A stretch of 64,000 nt of DNA from Aurantiochytrium sp. KH105. Its lineage: Eukaryota; Sar; Bigyra; Thraustochytrida; Thraustochytriidae. The position numbers and the translations under genes are program-made. Below the pieces are notes generated by a model. The model ran no database searches. It was not told the DNA's origin and worked only from the letters and a program-made list of their open reading frames with translations. Shown here piece after piece: positions 27,128 through 36,487 of this stretch. The number at the start of each line of letters is the position of its first letter. The stretch's first letter is position 1. The stretch spans positions 496,001-560,000 of the forward strand of contig BGKB01000019.1 in NCBI GenBank assembly GCA_003116975.1, in the 5' to 3' direction.

Positions 27128-27196
27128 GAAATGGAAATGAAAATGAAAATGAAAATGGAAATGGAATGGAAATGGAAATGGAAATGGAAATGGAAA
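27128..27196. repeat. GAAATG hexanucleotide-type microsatellite
   Basis: Mixed GAAATG, GAAAATG and GGAATG units just upstream of the glucosyltransferase start; the reverse strand gives an artefactual Ser-Ile/Phe-His repeat. Confidence 0.9.
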
Positions 27197-27999
27197 TCGA
27201 GATGAGCACAAGCGCGGCCAGGACGAGCAAGCGCGAGACAATGAGTCTTCTCTTCTCCTTGCCTGCCTGCCTGTGTCTGCCGGCTCAGCAGGTCGACGAT
27301 CGACGGATGAACGCAATCAGGATGCCCTGAACGACGACCAATATGCGAGCAATGACAAGCAAGCGGTTGACACAGCCAGCCGTCAATGCAATGCATGGGC
27401 GACGAACACCGAGGCGACAAAGATGCAGCGCAATGGAAGACAGACGCTGGCAGCCAGGCTCCAGGAGGACTCCTGATGGAGGGAATGCGTGACCGCGCGA
27501 CGGCGGTGACGATGCGAGCACTTGGCGACGAATCAACCCACCAACCAGCCAGCCACGCCAAGCAAATGCAATTCGTGCCATTCGTCGTCCAGAAATGGAC
27601 ACACGAGGCCGTGGAGGCATAGCCGACTTGCGCCAAGCACGACAAAAGGGGAAGACACAATGGCCAAGTGTTTTAGCAGGGCGGACTTCGCCTTGCTCGA
27701 GGTGCCACCGCGAGGCGCAAGCGCGAAGGGCCCACCCAAGTTGACCAAGGGCGGCCAGCTGCAGCGAGAAGATTAGGTGAGTTCAATCAGTTGCAGTTGC
27801 ATCGCCGCCGCTTCGATCGAGGAGCGAGAAAGCTTCCTTGCTCGATCGTCCGTCCTGCAGAGGAGGCGTTCTGAGCTGACATCTCGCGGAGGAGGCGTGT
27901 CATCATCGGCGTCAGTCAACGCTGTCGTCGTCGGCGTCGTCGCCAAGGTCGGCGTCGCCAAGGTCTTGCTCGGCTCGCGCACGACGGTGCCGCCGTCGC

Positions 28000-28035
28000 G
28001 ATGGGTCCCAAGTGACGAGGTCCTTGGGACCCATC
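28000..28035. repeat. 13-bp perfect inverted repeat (hairpin, 10-nt loop)
   Basis: Left arm GATGGGTCCCAAG (28000-28012), loop 28013-28022, right arm CTTGGGACCCATC (28023-28035). It is a perfect 13-bp stem in an otherwise non-coding spacer. Confidence 0.9.
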
Positions 28036-28204
28036 ATCATCACAATGGATCATTTCGCCACGGTCCGCGCGAGTCCATTCTTGGATCCTGTGCTGGGGCA
28101 CCGGGACGCAGACGGAGACGGCGAACTGCGACACGACGCGGTTCTTGCCAATCGGCACATTGGTTCTCGTCGATTTTGCTCTCGCCCTGTTTTGTCTTGC
28201 CTTG

Positions 28205-28270
28205 CCTTGACGCTTGGGTCGGCTTGGCTTGACGCTTGGCTTGGCTTGGCTTGACGCTTGGCTTGGCTTT
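28205..28270. repeat. GCTTG/ TTGACGCTTGG degenerate tandem repeat
   Basis: Alternating GGCTTGGCTTG and TTGACGCTTGG units, ~200 bp upstream of the At5g03900-like gene ATG. Confidence 0.8.
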
Positions 28271-28480
28271 GGTGGTCGAGACGTTGATTGTTGTTGCGAG
28301 TTGTTGCTTGTCAGAAGATAGAAAACCTTGACGTCGCTTGACGCAAAGCGAGATTGGCGCCAAGCTGGCCGAGTCGGTCGTCGCCACGGCGAGTGCCGCT
28401 GCGCCAGGCGAGCGAGGCTGGCGCTGTGAGCAGGTAGTAGCGCCCCGTTCCGCCAGCCTGAGGCGCGAGGGCGGCCCGAG

Positions 28481-29707
28481 ATGCTCCGCGGGATCGGGCG
28501 GCTAGGCCGCCAGTTCACGGCGCGCGACATGGCGCTCGAACTGCACAGACAGGACGAGGAGCACGCGGTGCGCGCGGAGCTGGACAAGCTGCTGTGCGAG
28601 GCGCGGGGAACGTACGAGCTGTCCAAGGAAAAGGACGGTGAAATCGTGTACCAGTTCCCCGCGGACTACCGGGCCCGATTGTATGGAAAACGAACGTGGC
28701 TCTGGGCACGAGACCACCTGGGACCTCTGGCGCTGCGCGGCTTGCGTCTCTTTATTGGATTTTTTCTCGTGTTCTCCCTGGTCTTGTGCGTAGTCATCTT
28801 GGTGCTCATCAGTCTACGCGAAGGCGGCAACCGCTCTCATCACCATCATAGTCTGGCGGACACCTACAACACCTTTGTACTCTGGTCCTTTTGGCGCAGA
28901 AACCCTTTCTTTCGAGACTACGAGTACGACGCCGTTCCCCAGTACCACGACCAAGTGGCCAATACAGCGAATAGCTCGTCGAGCGATGATGGGGCGCGGA
29001 CGAGCTCGCTTGCCGATGAGGTCTTTGCATTCATCTTTGGATCGCCTCGTCCCAGCACTGAGGATTCGCGTTGGGACTTGATCAAGCACGCCATCGTCAG
29101 CCACAACTTTGTCGTCACCGCAGAGCAGATGCGCCCTTTTTCGCTGCAGCCGGATGCTGACTCGAACGCCTTTATGGGCGAGATCTGCGCGGGATTAGGC
29201 GGTGTCCCCGAGGCCTCAGACGATGGGCAAAAAGTGGTGTATAGATTTGATGCGCTGCGCGAGTCTGCCGTTGCTGTAGAGGCAGCCTCGCAGGCGACGA
29301 GCAGTTCACAGGACCGTCACTACCGTGAGCCGGAATGGCTTCTTTTCGACCGGTCCGTGACCTTGGCAATTATCCTGGGTTCGTTCAATTTGTTGGTGCT
29401 CTTTGCGATGCGTCCGTACATGCGCATGATGTCTGGCGAAGGTCCAATACGGCCTGTTCGGAGCCGTTTGCGCGGCAATGCATTGGTGCTGGAGGATCCG
29501 GCTGCCTACATGAAGAGATCGAGCCCGTTTGTGTATTTTCTCTTGCAAGTCGCGTACGTCATGCGATTTCCGCTCTACACGTATGGTCTCCTGTATTTAT
29601 TGATACCTCTAATGCGGTACCTCGTCTGTATTCGTTTTCTCAACCCTCGCATTCGTCATCGCAATCAGTTGCGTGCGGCCGCGGTGGAAGGTCGTGCTGC
29701 TGGATGA
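28481..29707 (+). CDS. At5g03900-like multi-pass membrane protein
   Basis: 408 residues, ATG at 28481. The layout is: a small helical/winged-helix-like module (about 10-60, ending 'GTYELSKEKDGEIVYQFP'), TM helix (~86-112), a soluble region, a second copy of the small module (~195-265: 'VTAEQMRPFS', then 'CAGLGGVPEASDDGQKVVYRF'), TM helix (~287-312) and one or two TM helices (~345-380), with a short C-tail. The duplicated module ending in 'x-G-x-x-V-Y-x-F' around membrane helices resembles the plant/cyanobacterial At5g03900 family (often labelled 'iron-sulfur cluster biosynthesis family' without firm evidence). I match it from memory of that pattern only. The start lies inside the first module, so an upstream exon with a targeting peptide is possible. 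Function unknown. Confidence 0.62.
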   Translation: MLRGIGRLGRQFTARDMALELHRQDEEHAVRAELDKLLCEARGTYELSKEKDGEIVYQFPADYRARLYGKRTWLWARDHLGPLALRGLRLFIGFFLVFSLVLCVVILVLISLREGGNRSHHHHSLADTYNTFVLWSFWRRNPFFRDYEYDAVPQYHDQVANTANSSSSDDGARTSSLADEVFAFIFGSPRPSTEDSRWDLIKHAIVSHNFVVTAEQMRPFSLQPDADSNAFMGEICAGLGGVPEASDDGQKVVYRFDALRESAVAVEAASQATSSSQDRHYREPEWLLFDRSVTLAIILGSFNLLVLFAMRPYMRMMSGEGPIRPVRSRLRGNALVLEDPAAYMKRSSPFVYFLLQVAYVMRFPLYTYGLLYLLIPLMRYLVCIRFLNPRIRHRNQLRAAAVEGRAAG

Positions 29708-30385
29708 GCGCGATTTTCGATTGCATGCGAAAAATCCGGTCGATACAAAGCAACAATTTTTTTGTTTATTTGTTTCTTTGTTTTTGTCTGTGCACAAAAC
29801 TTCCCCCTTCCCTCCACGCCACGCACACACTCGCGTCAGTTCGGACTAGCCGGGTCGACACAAATCAACTGTTGTTTCCCGATGCTTGATGTTATTGCAA
29901 TTGCAAGCGAAGAAACAGGCCGACTCAAAGCAACTGTTGGTTTTCGACTCTTTAAATTCTTGCTGTTGCAATTCTTTCTTTGGCTTCAAAATTGTGTTGC
30001 AAGAACAAGAACCTTTTTCCCCAAACTGCAAATTTCTATTTATGGTCTCAAAATATGGCAGGCATGTCAAAGGGAGCTCAGGTCCATCCATTTGCTCGTT
30101 CATTCAAAGTAATTCTGTCCAAAAGCTGTGGCCGTCCTACGTGCAAGAAGTCAATCGGTCGACCGATCAGCCGACATAGTTGTTGTATCACGCCGTGCAC
30201 ACCACGGCCTTTCCCTTTTCTTTTCTTTTCTCTTTTTGTCTCTTACGCGTCAGGCGGAAAACCGCCTTTACTGTCCTTCCTGCTCTCAGCTTGCAATCGC
30301 GCCCTCGTTTTCTTTTTCGCCTTCCTTCCCCTTCTTTTGCTTTTCGCTTGGGTTTTCACATGCACACATTCTGTCGGTCATGCAC
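29708..30385. other. Convergent spacer with degenerate ~40-bp repeats
   Basis: Between the At5g03900-like and PH-EDR2 genes. Contains T/TTTG-rich tract (29755-29790) and at least two degenerate copies of a ~40-bp sequence (separate entry). Frames are short and Cys/Phe-rich; no gene seen. Confidence 0.5.
29720..29940. repeat. Degenerate ~40-bp repeat, 2-3 copies
   Basis: TTGCATGCGAAAAATCCGGTCGATACAAAGCAACAA-type sequence near 29720-29756 recurs as TTGCAAGCGAAGAAACAGGCCGACTCAAAGCAACTG near 29902-29938 (both quoted as aligned patterns), and a partial copy (GGGTCGACACAAATCAACTG) lies near 29850-29870. It is in a convergent 3' spacer. Confidence 0.6.
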
Positions 30386-32350
30386 TCATGGGGAGGAGGA
30401 AGAAGACGAGGAGGGCACCTTTCTGAGGGGCACGGCTTTGGAGAAGTCAACATGAACGGCACGAATGAGGCCGATCACTTGCTCAGGGAGCTCCTCAGCA
30501 TCTTGACCCTCAATCACAAACGCCATGTCAACCGTGAGGAGCTTGGCATAACCAATGCTGAGTTGCACGATGCGGTGTGCAATGCTCGAAGACCCGATGT
30601 CAAGATCGAGCTCGAGCACGTTCTTCGCCCGAAAATAACGCTGCGTCAGCTTTTTGCCAACAAGGGCCGGCTTCGACCCGACTGCCTTGCGAACGATAAA
30701 GGGACCTTCATTAATGCGAGGAATGAGCTTGAAGCGTTGGTCACGGAACTCATTCGTATCCTCGAGAAAGAACTTTCGTGCAAGATTAGGAAATCCCTTG
30801 GGCAGCTTTGCGGCCGACGAAGCCGAGAGCTCTGAACAGTCGTCATAGAGGCAATGTTGCAGCTTTTCAGTGGCAGCAAAGTACAGCACAAAACTGTAAA
30901 AGGGAGGACCGGGAACCTGAATGTGGACGACAAACATGAAGGGAAAGGAGTCTCCGCGACGCATCGCTTGCGCAATTCGGTTGTCAGGGTGGTTGATGAT
31001 ATTGTCCTGACGGTCCTCGGTCAGAAAGTTGTCGACGGCAACGAGTTGGAACAGAGCAGGATCGGCAAGCTGCTTTTTACTCGTAGTCAAGTACGACTCG
31101 CTCCGCACTTGTAGCTTCCTGATTTCAGGCACGTGCCAGTACTTTGTCTCGAGCGTGCTCGGTGGGTTTTGCGCGATGCGACTGGCTAGCGTCTCGCTCA
31201 CAACGCAACTCTTTCGTGAGCTGGAAGTCGGCGAGGGCGTCGTGCCATCACGGGCATCATCGCCGTCGAGGCTTTCGTCGTCTCCCTCGACGCTGGATCC
31301 ATCGCCTGGGACGCCCTCGTCTGCGGACACAAAGCCATCGTCGTCCGTGTCCTCGCCCTCGAGCCAGTACTCGTCCGAGGGTCCGGTATCAAAGGTGCCG
31401 CCGTTCGTCTCGTGGGGCGATGAGCGCACAGGCGGGGAGATAGAGTAAGGGTCAAAGTACTGGGCGCCATCTGGGCCGTCGGTATCGGTGATGGCGCTGA
31501 TGCCCGAGTCCTGCCGGATCTGCTCTGCTGTTTCCTCAACGATTCGTTGGGCTGCAGGGCTCTGCGATGGCGCCTCAGAGGCTGCATAGTGTGAGCGCCG
31601 GGCGTTGAGGGCCTCGACCCATGCGGCGGCCTCTTGATGAGAGTGGGCTCGCAAGAAATAGCACTCTTCTTCGAGAGCAATGGCAGACTTGGTCTGAATA
31701 GCAAACTTGGAACCGGGAACGCCGTTGCGAGCCAAGACGCAGATATGCGTAGCCAGTCGCAAATCGATGGAGGCGCTGGGTGTGGCGCTTTCGCCGAGCA
31801 AGACATGCGTCGTTTTGTGCTTGTAGTAATTGAGGTGGCTGTTGTTGATGACAAAGAAGCGTTTTTGCCATCGACCGTGTCGGTTTTCCTTGCGCAAGTA
31901 GCCCTCTTTGGAGGGAAGGCCCGTCTGGTCCTGCTCGTTCACAGACTGACTGTACGCCTTGGAGGATTTCTCCACCAAGCTCTTGCGCCGGAACCTGCGA
32001 ACATCTTCGAATTTGGCCTGGGCGCCGGGCGCTGCCGAGACGCTGCGGGTGCGCACGTCGTCCTTTTTCTCATTTGGCGCGCTGCTGGATTTACGCGGCG
32101 GGGCCCGCGAGAGCTGCATCGTGCTCATTCCCGTGTCGATTTCCAGAGCACTCGCCGTCACGGCGGCAGCGCTGGCGGCGGCGGATGCGCCGGCGGTGAC
32201 CGCGTCCTTGCTCTTTTTCCGGCCGCGGTTCCGGAACTTGGACGGTGCGGTCCCGTTCGATGATGTCGACGCGACTGACGACAGCGATGAGGACGACGAC
32301 ACGGACTTCATCGCGTGCACCTTGTCGTTGTGTTCGCTCACCTTGGGCAT
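30386..32350 (-). CDS. PH domain plus EDR2_C (DUF1336) lipid-binding protein
   Basis: 654 residues from the ATG at 32350 (a TTG codon upstream is not used). Ser/Ala-rich low-complexity N-terminus; a PH domain at ~147-255 ('KEGYLRKENRHGRWQKRFFV' ... 'EAAAWVEALNARR'); an acidic Asp/Glu/Ser linker with 'DDDGFVSADEG'; and the EDR2 C-terminal domain (DUF1336) at ~395-640 ('KYWHVPEIRKLQVRSESYLT', 'DRQDNIINHPDNRIAQAMRRG', 'FMFVVHIQVPGPPFYSFVLYF', quoted in parts; 'INEGPFIVRKAVGSKPALVG', 'RYFRAKNVLELDLDIGSSSIA', in part). Plant EDR2 is a PH-START-DUF1336 protein binding PI4P at membranes; this one lacks a START domain that I can see. Role is lipid binding or membrane regulation. Confidence 0.9.
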   Translation of the reverse strand: MPKVSEHNDKVHAMKSVSSSSSLSSVASTSSNGTAPSKFRNRGRKKSKDAVTAGASAAASAAAVTASALEIDTGMSTMQLSRAPPRKSSSAPNEKKDDVRTRSVSAAPGAQAKFEDVRRFRRKSLVEKSSKAYSQSVNEQDQTGLPSKEGYLRKENRHGRWQKRFFVINNSHLNYYKHKTTHVLLGESATPSASIDLRLATHICVLARNGVPGSKFAIQTKSAIALEEECYFLRAHSHQEAAAWVEALNARRSHYAASEAPSQSPAAQRIVEETAEQIRQDSGISAITDTDGPDGAQYFDPYSISPPVRSSPHETNGGTFDTGPSDEYWLEGEDTDDDGFVSADEGVPGDGSSVEGDDESLDGDDARDGTTPSPTSSSRKSCVVSETLASRIAQNPPSTLETKYWHVPEIRKLQVRSESYLTTSKKQLADPALFQLVAVDNFLTEDRQDNIINHPDNRIAQAMRRGDSFPFMFVVHIQVPGPPFYSFVLYFAATEKLQHCLYDDCSELSASSAAKLPKGFPNLARKFFLEDTNEFRDQRFKLIPRINEGPFIVRKAVGSKPALVGKKLTQRYFRAKNVLELDLDIGSSSIAHRIVQLSIGYAKLLTVDMAFVIEGQDAEELPEQVIGLIRAVHVDFSKAVPLRKVPSSSSSSSP

Positions 32351-34255
32351 CGTGCAAGCGCGCGAAATGACGGTGCGATCAAATGATGTCAAATTCTACT
32401 TCACCAGCGCTGCTCTCCTTCTCCTCCTCCTCGTCCTCCTCCTCGACGGCCTCCTGACTTCAAGCAAGCGTGCACGTGCGCGTACGTGCCACCCCCCTCT
32501 CGGCGGCTTTCGAGCAGGAAGCCTAGGCGCTCTGCCTGCCGCCTGTTTGTTTGTGGCTTTGTTTGTTGCCTTCCTCGCCGCCCTTGTTGTACACCGCGAG
32601 CGAGGCTCTGTGCGTGTGCGCCGCGGGGCTTGCTTGCGTGCTCTCTCCGCGCACGCGCGCAGCGCCGCCGCCGACGGGCTGGCTGGCCGCGCGGGAGCGA
32701 GCGAGCTAGCGAGCTAGCGAGCTAGCCAGCTAGCCAGCTGGCGGGCGGGCGAGAGCGAAGGTATCGGGCGAGCACGACGCGCGCCGCGCTGCGCTCGCTG
32801 GCTGGCACCGCGCACCCCGCGGCCTCGTGCCTCGCGCTGCGCGGGAGCGGGAGCGGGAGCGGCCTCGCGCCAGCAGGCTTGCGCGCGGCGCCTGGCTGCC
32901 TGGCTGGCTGCCTGATTCTTTCTCTGTTTGTTGCGTTGTCGCGGCGCCCGATTCGATCGATCGATCGTTCGTTCGTTCGTTCTTTCTTTCTTTGCGTCTC
33001 GGAAGTCGCGTTATTCGACGGCGGCCCCTTTCGCCCCCTCGCGCCGCTTCTCCCGGAGACGGCGGCCCCCTTTTGCCCCTTCCCGCCTGCAGCTGCAGCT
33101 GCCAGCGCGGCCGGCACGCGCGGACTCGATGCCGGCCGGCCGACCGACCGAGTGCTTCTCGCGCGGCAGCGACGCGCGGCAGACCGCGCGCAGCGGCGCC
33201 AGGCGCGGGCGAGCGAGGCCTGCAGGCAGGCGTGCAGCATGCATGCCTGCCGCAGCCGAGAACGAGGCCGCACCGAGGGCGCCTGCCTGCCAGCCCGCTG
33301 AAGCTGGTACCGTGCACGGTATTGGGAAGGTGAGAGCGCGAGGCCAATGGCAGCGTCATCGATCGATCCAACCCAACCAAGCACAGCATAATAGCGGCAG
33401 CCATGGCAGGTGTGGCATCGCTTGCGAAAGCTCGGCGATGAGGATGTCGCTTCGCAAGGCTGGTGAGACGCAGACGTCGCCGGGGAGTGGTCAGTGAGCC
33501 AAAGGAATGGCAGCGACGAGACGTGGATGGATGGTTTTTTTGGGAAGATAGCGGGAAAGCCTACGCGTGGCGGCGAGGTGTTAGTGGCAGTGGCTGTGGC
33601 TGTGGCTGTGCAGGGTGGGCTGACTCACAGTCAAGAGCACGTGCACGGCTGAAATGCGCGCAGCAGCTGCAGCAGCTGCAGCAGTGCAGCAGACGGCTGG
33701 ATAAGAGGGAAAACGTGCTGGCAGCGGCAGCGGCTGCGGGATGCTTGTGTACAACTGCCAGCGTGGCGGGAATCTCCATGCGCGCGCGAGAGAGAGAGAT
33801 GTGCATCGTCTGGCAGCAACGATGAGAATGGCGGAAAAGGAGCAGGAACTTTTAATTTGATGCAAAGGTGCTTTGCACGACAGTCTACTGGGACGACAGT
33901 CGTGGGTGGCGTGCAGACGAAAGGTCTGCCAGCGTTGGTGCAAACGAGAACTTCTTGCTCTTGAACTCATTCATCTTTGCCGGCTATACCAACTCACCGC
34001 ACAGACCAATGTCAACCTTGTGACACGCATAGCGAGGTTTCACTTTTTGGACAGTGAGACCGTTCGGTGACCTTTTCGACCTTGCAACAAAACTTCTCTC
34101 TAGCCTTGCGCTGAGTTTGTTGACTGTGGTGTGCGACTGCGAATGTTAAATAACACCAAGCGACAGTGCCGATCATTGAGGCAATAAATGAATAGAATCA
34201 GGAGAGAGGTAGGTATGACAACTAATTGTACGTATACGATTATAAAGAAAAGAGC
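32351..34255. other. 1.9-kb gene-free stretch rich in microsatellites
   Basis: Upstream of the PH-EDR2 gene and downstream of NOP2 (both reverse). Holds a GCTAGC tract (about 32700-32745), a GTTC run (32968-32982), GCAGCTGCA runs (33655-33690), and GGCTGT runs (33590-33613). Several long but low-complexity Arg/Ala/Pro frames cross it on both strands; none looks coding. An AATAAA lies on the forward strand near 34182. I see no gene. Confidence 0.5.
32700..32745. repeat. GAGCTAGC octanucleotide-type microsatellite
   Basis: Repeated GAGCTAGC/CAGCTAGC units, ~350-400 bp upstream of the PH-EDR2 ATG. Confidence 0.85.
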
Positions 34256-36487
34256 CTAGTCCTTCTTGGTCTTCTTTGTCTTCTTCGCCTTGGCATCTTT
34301 GCCGTCGCTGGCAGGGCTCTTCTTTTGCTTCTTGACCTGTGCTTTCTCAACGCGCCCCGCCTTGCGTTTTTTATCTGCCGGAGACTTGCTCTTGCCAGCA
34401 CCATTCGATGCCTTGGGGCTTCTCGGGCCCTTGGCGCCGCCCTTGTTGGCGCCGCCCTTGATCTTGCCGCCCTTGTCCTTGGCACCCTTGTTGTTGCCGC
34501 CCTTGATTTTGCCGCCCTTGGTTGGGATGGGTCCGCTTTCCAAGTCCTCGGGCGCGGTTTCAGGCGCAGTCGCCTTGGGGCCTGCGCCCGGGCCGCCAGC
34601 GATGCTGTTGCGGTTCGAGATCTTTTGCAATTTGCAGAGGAAGAAGCCGTCCATGTTGTGCGCGTGCGGGTAAAAACGACGCGAATGCTTGAGCGAGGGG
34701 TGGAAGCGGTGCTCGCGGTAGCGCGTGAAACCAGGCCGCCCCACACTGACGCCAGACTCAATCACACGGACGTCGCGCTTCTCCAAAGCGTACTGCACGA
34801 CCATCTCGTTCTCCTCGGCGGAGATGGAGCACGTCGAGTAAACAATAACACCGCCCGTCTTGGACTTGGGGTCCACAGAGTCAATTGCAGAGAGCAAGAG
34901 CTCCTTTTGCAGCCTTCCGGTTGTGCGAATATCGTGAAGCGTACGCGTCATCTTCACAGAGGGATCGCGCTGGATCACGCCAAGACCAGAGCACGGGGCA
35001 TCGAGGAGAACTCGATCAAAACCACCCATCACTTCCGGGAATTTGCGGCCATCGTGGCAGCAGTGAATAATGTTGCGGCAACCAAGGCGCGCGGCGTTGG
35101 CGACTGTGGACTGGATACGATCCTTGTTGTGGTCATTGGCCACAATCAGGCCCGTGTTTCGCATGAGTTGCGAAACGTACGTGGTCTTGCCACCAGGCGC
35201 GCTCGCCATGTCGAGGATGCGCTCGCCCTCGCGGGGCGCAAGCGCAAGCACTGGCGTGAAAGAAGACGCGCTCTGCAGCATGTAGTGGCCCGCAAGGTAC
35301 TCGGGTGTAGCGCCAATGGGCACGCTGGACTCGAACACCTTGAGGCCAACGTCGGACCAGTCTGCGAGGGGCTCCAGGCTAACACCACGCTGGGTCAGGA
35401 CCTTGGCCAGATCTCTGCGCTTCGCCTTGAGCGTGTTGGTCCGGATTACGGTCGGCCGGGGCGTTTCGTTGGCCTCGAGGAATTCGACCATTTCATTCGG
35501 GCTAAAGACGCTCAGGAAAAGCTCAATCAGTCCTGGAAGGTATCCGTAGAAGCGAGCGCAATCCTTGACGAGCTGGTCAATAAAGTCAGATCGCGACTGG
35601 CCCTGCTTGGCGACTTTGCGGAAGTTGGCGAGCGTGCCAAGGATCTCCTTAATGCGCTGTTGCACTGTGGCCGGGTCATCAATGGCCTCGTCTTCCTCGT
35701 CTGGGAGTTCGAAGACCTCCATTACACGCGACACATCCTTGTCATCGTCGTCCTCGTCTTCGTCTTCGTCTTCCTCGTCGGAAGCTCCTTCCTCTTCATC
35801 CTCGTCATCGGACTCGAGACCCTTGTCGCGAAAGCCGGCTGCCGCATCGTCGTCATCTGCGTCTTCGTCGTCCGAATCGCTCTCGTCTGCGAACATTTGT
35901 TTCGGGGCAGGCTTGCCGTTTGCTTCCTCCTCCTCTTCTTCGTCGTCGTCATCAGAGGACGAGGCTTGCTCTGCAGCAGCGGCAGCGGCGGCAGCAGCAG
36001 CTGCTGCGGCTGCCTTTTTGCTCTTTGCGCTCGTCTTCTTTGGTGCCACAGGCTCCTCCTCCTCCTCCTCTTCCTCTTCCTCTTCGTCCTCTTCTTCTTC
36101 TTCTTCTTCTTCGTCGTCGTCTTCGACATCCATCTCATCCGCATCGGCGTCATCACCGCCACCAACACTCAGGAGAAGTTCCTTTTTCAAGGCAGAAATC
36201 ATGTCCTCCTTGCTCTTGATGTTCTTGCTAAGAACCTTGCGAATGCGCTCGTCGAGCTCCTGCTCGAGCGGGTCATCCTCGTTCTCGCTCTCGCTTGCGC
36301 TCGAGACAACATCATTTTCGACCGAGGTCAAGGCCTTTTTCGCTGCGACCATGCTTTCCTTGCGCTTCTTCTTTCGGTCTACTTGAACGGTCTTGGCCTG
36401 ACGGGGTTCGGCATCTTGACGCTTCTTGGACGTCCTGGATGGCGTGCTTACACCACCCGTGCTCCGTCGCTTTCGCATGTTCGCCAT
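34256..36487 (-). CDS. NOP2: NOP2/NSUN1 rRNA cytosine-5 methyltransferase
   Basis: 743 residues from the ATG at 36487. NOP2 methylates a cytosine of the large-subunit rRNA in the nucleolus and is needed for 60S maturation. The N-terminal third is Lys-rich then Glu/Asp-rich with Ala and Ser runs, typical of nucleolar proteins. The family core starts near 300 ('RINTLKAKRRDLAKVL'-type 'RTNTLKAKRRDLAKVL'). SAM motif I is 'ILDMASAPGGKTTYVSQLM', motif IV 'LLDAPCSGLGVIQRDPSVK' and motif VI 'YSTCSISAEENE', the last two giving the catalytic Cys pair. The C-terminal signature 'HPSLKHSRRFYPHAHNMDGF' is diagnostic for NOP2/Trm4-type enzymes. The tail is a Lys/Gly/Ala-rich repeat (GGKIKGG...). It is divergent to MSH2. 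Confidence 0.97.
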   Translation of the reverse strand: MANMRKRRSTGGVSTPSRTSKKRQDAEPRQAKTVQVDRKKKRKESMVAAKKALTSVENDVVSSASESENEDDPLEQELDERIRKVLSKNIKSKEDMISALKKELLLSVGGGDDADADEMDVEDDDEEEEEEEEDEEEEEEEEEEEPVAPKKTSAKSKKAAAAAAAAAAAAAAEQASSSDDDDEEEEEEANGKPAPKQMFADESDSDDEDADDDDAAAGFRDKGLESDDEDEEEGASDEEDEDEDEDDDDKDVSRVMEVFELPDEEDEAIDDPATVQQRIKEILGTLANFRKVAKQGQSRSDFIDQLVKDCARFYGYLPGLIELFLSVFSPNEMVEFLEANETPRPTVIRTNTLKAKRRDLAKVLTQRGVSLEPLADWSDVGLKVFESSVPIGATPEYLAGHYMLQSASSFTPVLALAPREGERILDMASAPGGKTTYVSQLMRNTGLIVANDHNKDRIQSTVANAARLGCRNIIHCCHDGRKFPEVMGGFDRVLLDAPCSGLGVIQRDPSVKMTRTLHDIRTTGRLQKELLLSAIDSVDPKSKTGGVIVYSTCSISAEENEMVVQYALEKRDVRVIESGVSVGRPGFTRYREHRFHPSLKHSRRFYPHAHNMDGFFLCKLQKISNRNSIAGGPGAGPKATAPETAPEDLESGPIPTKGGKIKGGNNKGAKDKGGKIKGGANKGGAKGPRSPKASNGAGKSKSPADKKRKAGRVEKAQVKKQKKSPASDGKDAKAKKTKKTKKD

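Larger units (their letters stand above)
26868..28480. other. 1.6-kb spacer; no certain gene, candidate small exons
   Basis: Contains GAAATG microsatellite (about 27128-27196), a short forward ORF at 27660-27776 (38 codons, followed directly by a GTGAGT donor-like site at 27777), a 13-bp hairpin (28000-28035), an EF-hand-loop-like peptide ('HRDADGDGELRHDA', frame from ATG 28044) and a GCTTG-rich repeat tract (about 28205-28270). None could be assembled into a gene. Confidence 0.5.

Noticed and set aside
26868-27230. N-terminal extension of the glucosyltransferase-like protein with a Ser-Ile/Phe repeat
   Set aside because: The extension is produced by GAAATG microsatellite DNA; the ATG giving MGNCCSS is a far better start.
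32722-33404. Long overlapping reverse-strand frames upstream of PH-EDR2
   Set aside because: Arg/Ala/Pro low complexity from microsatellite and GC-rich DNA; several frames open at once on both strands.
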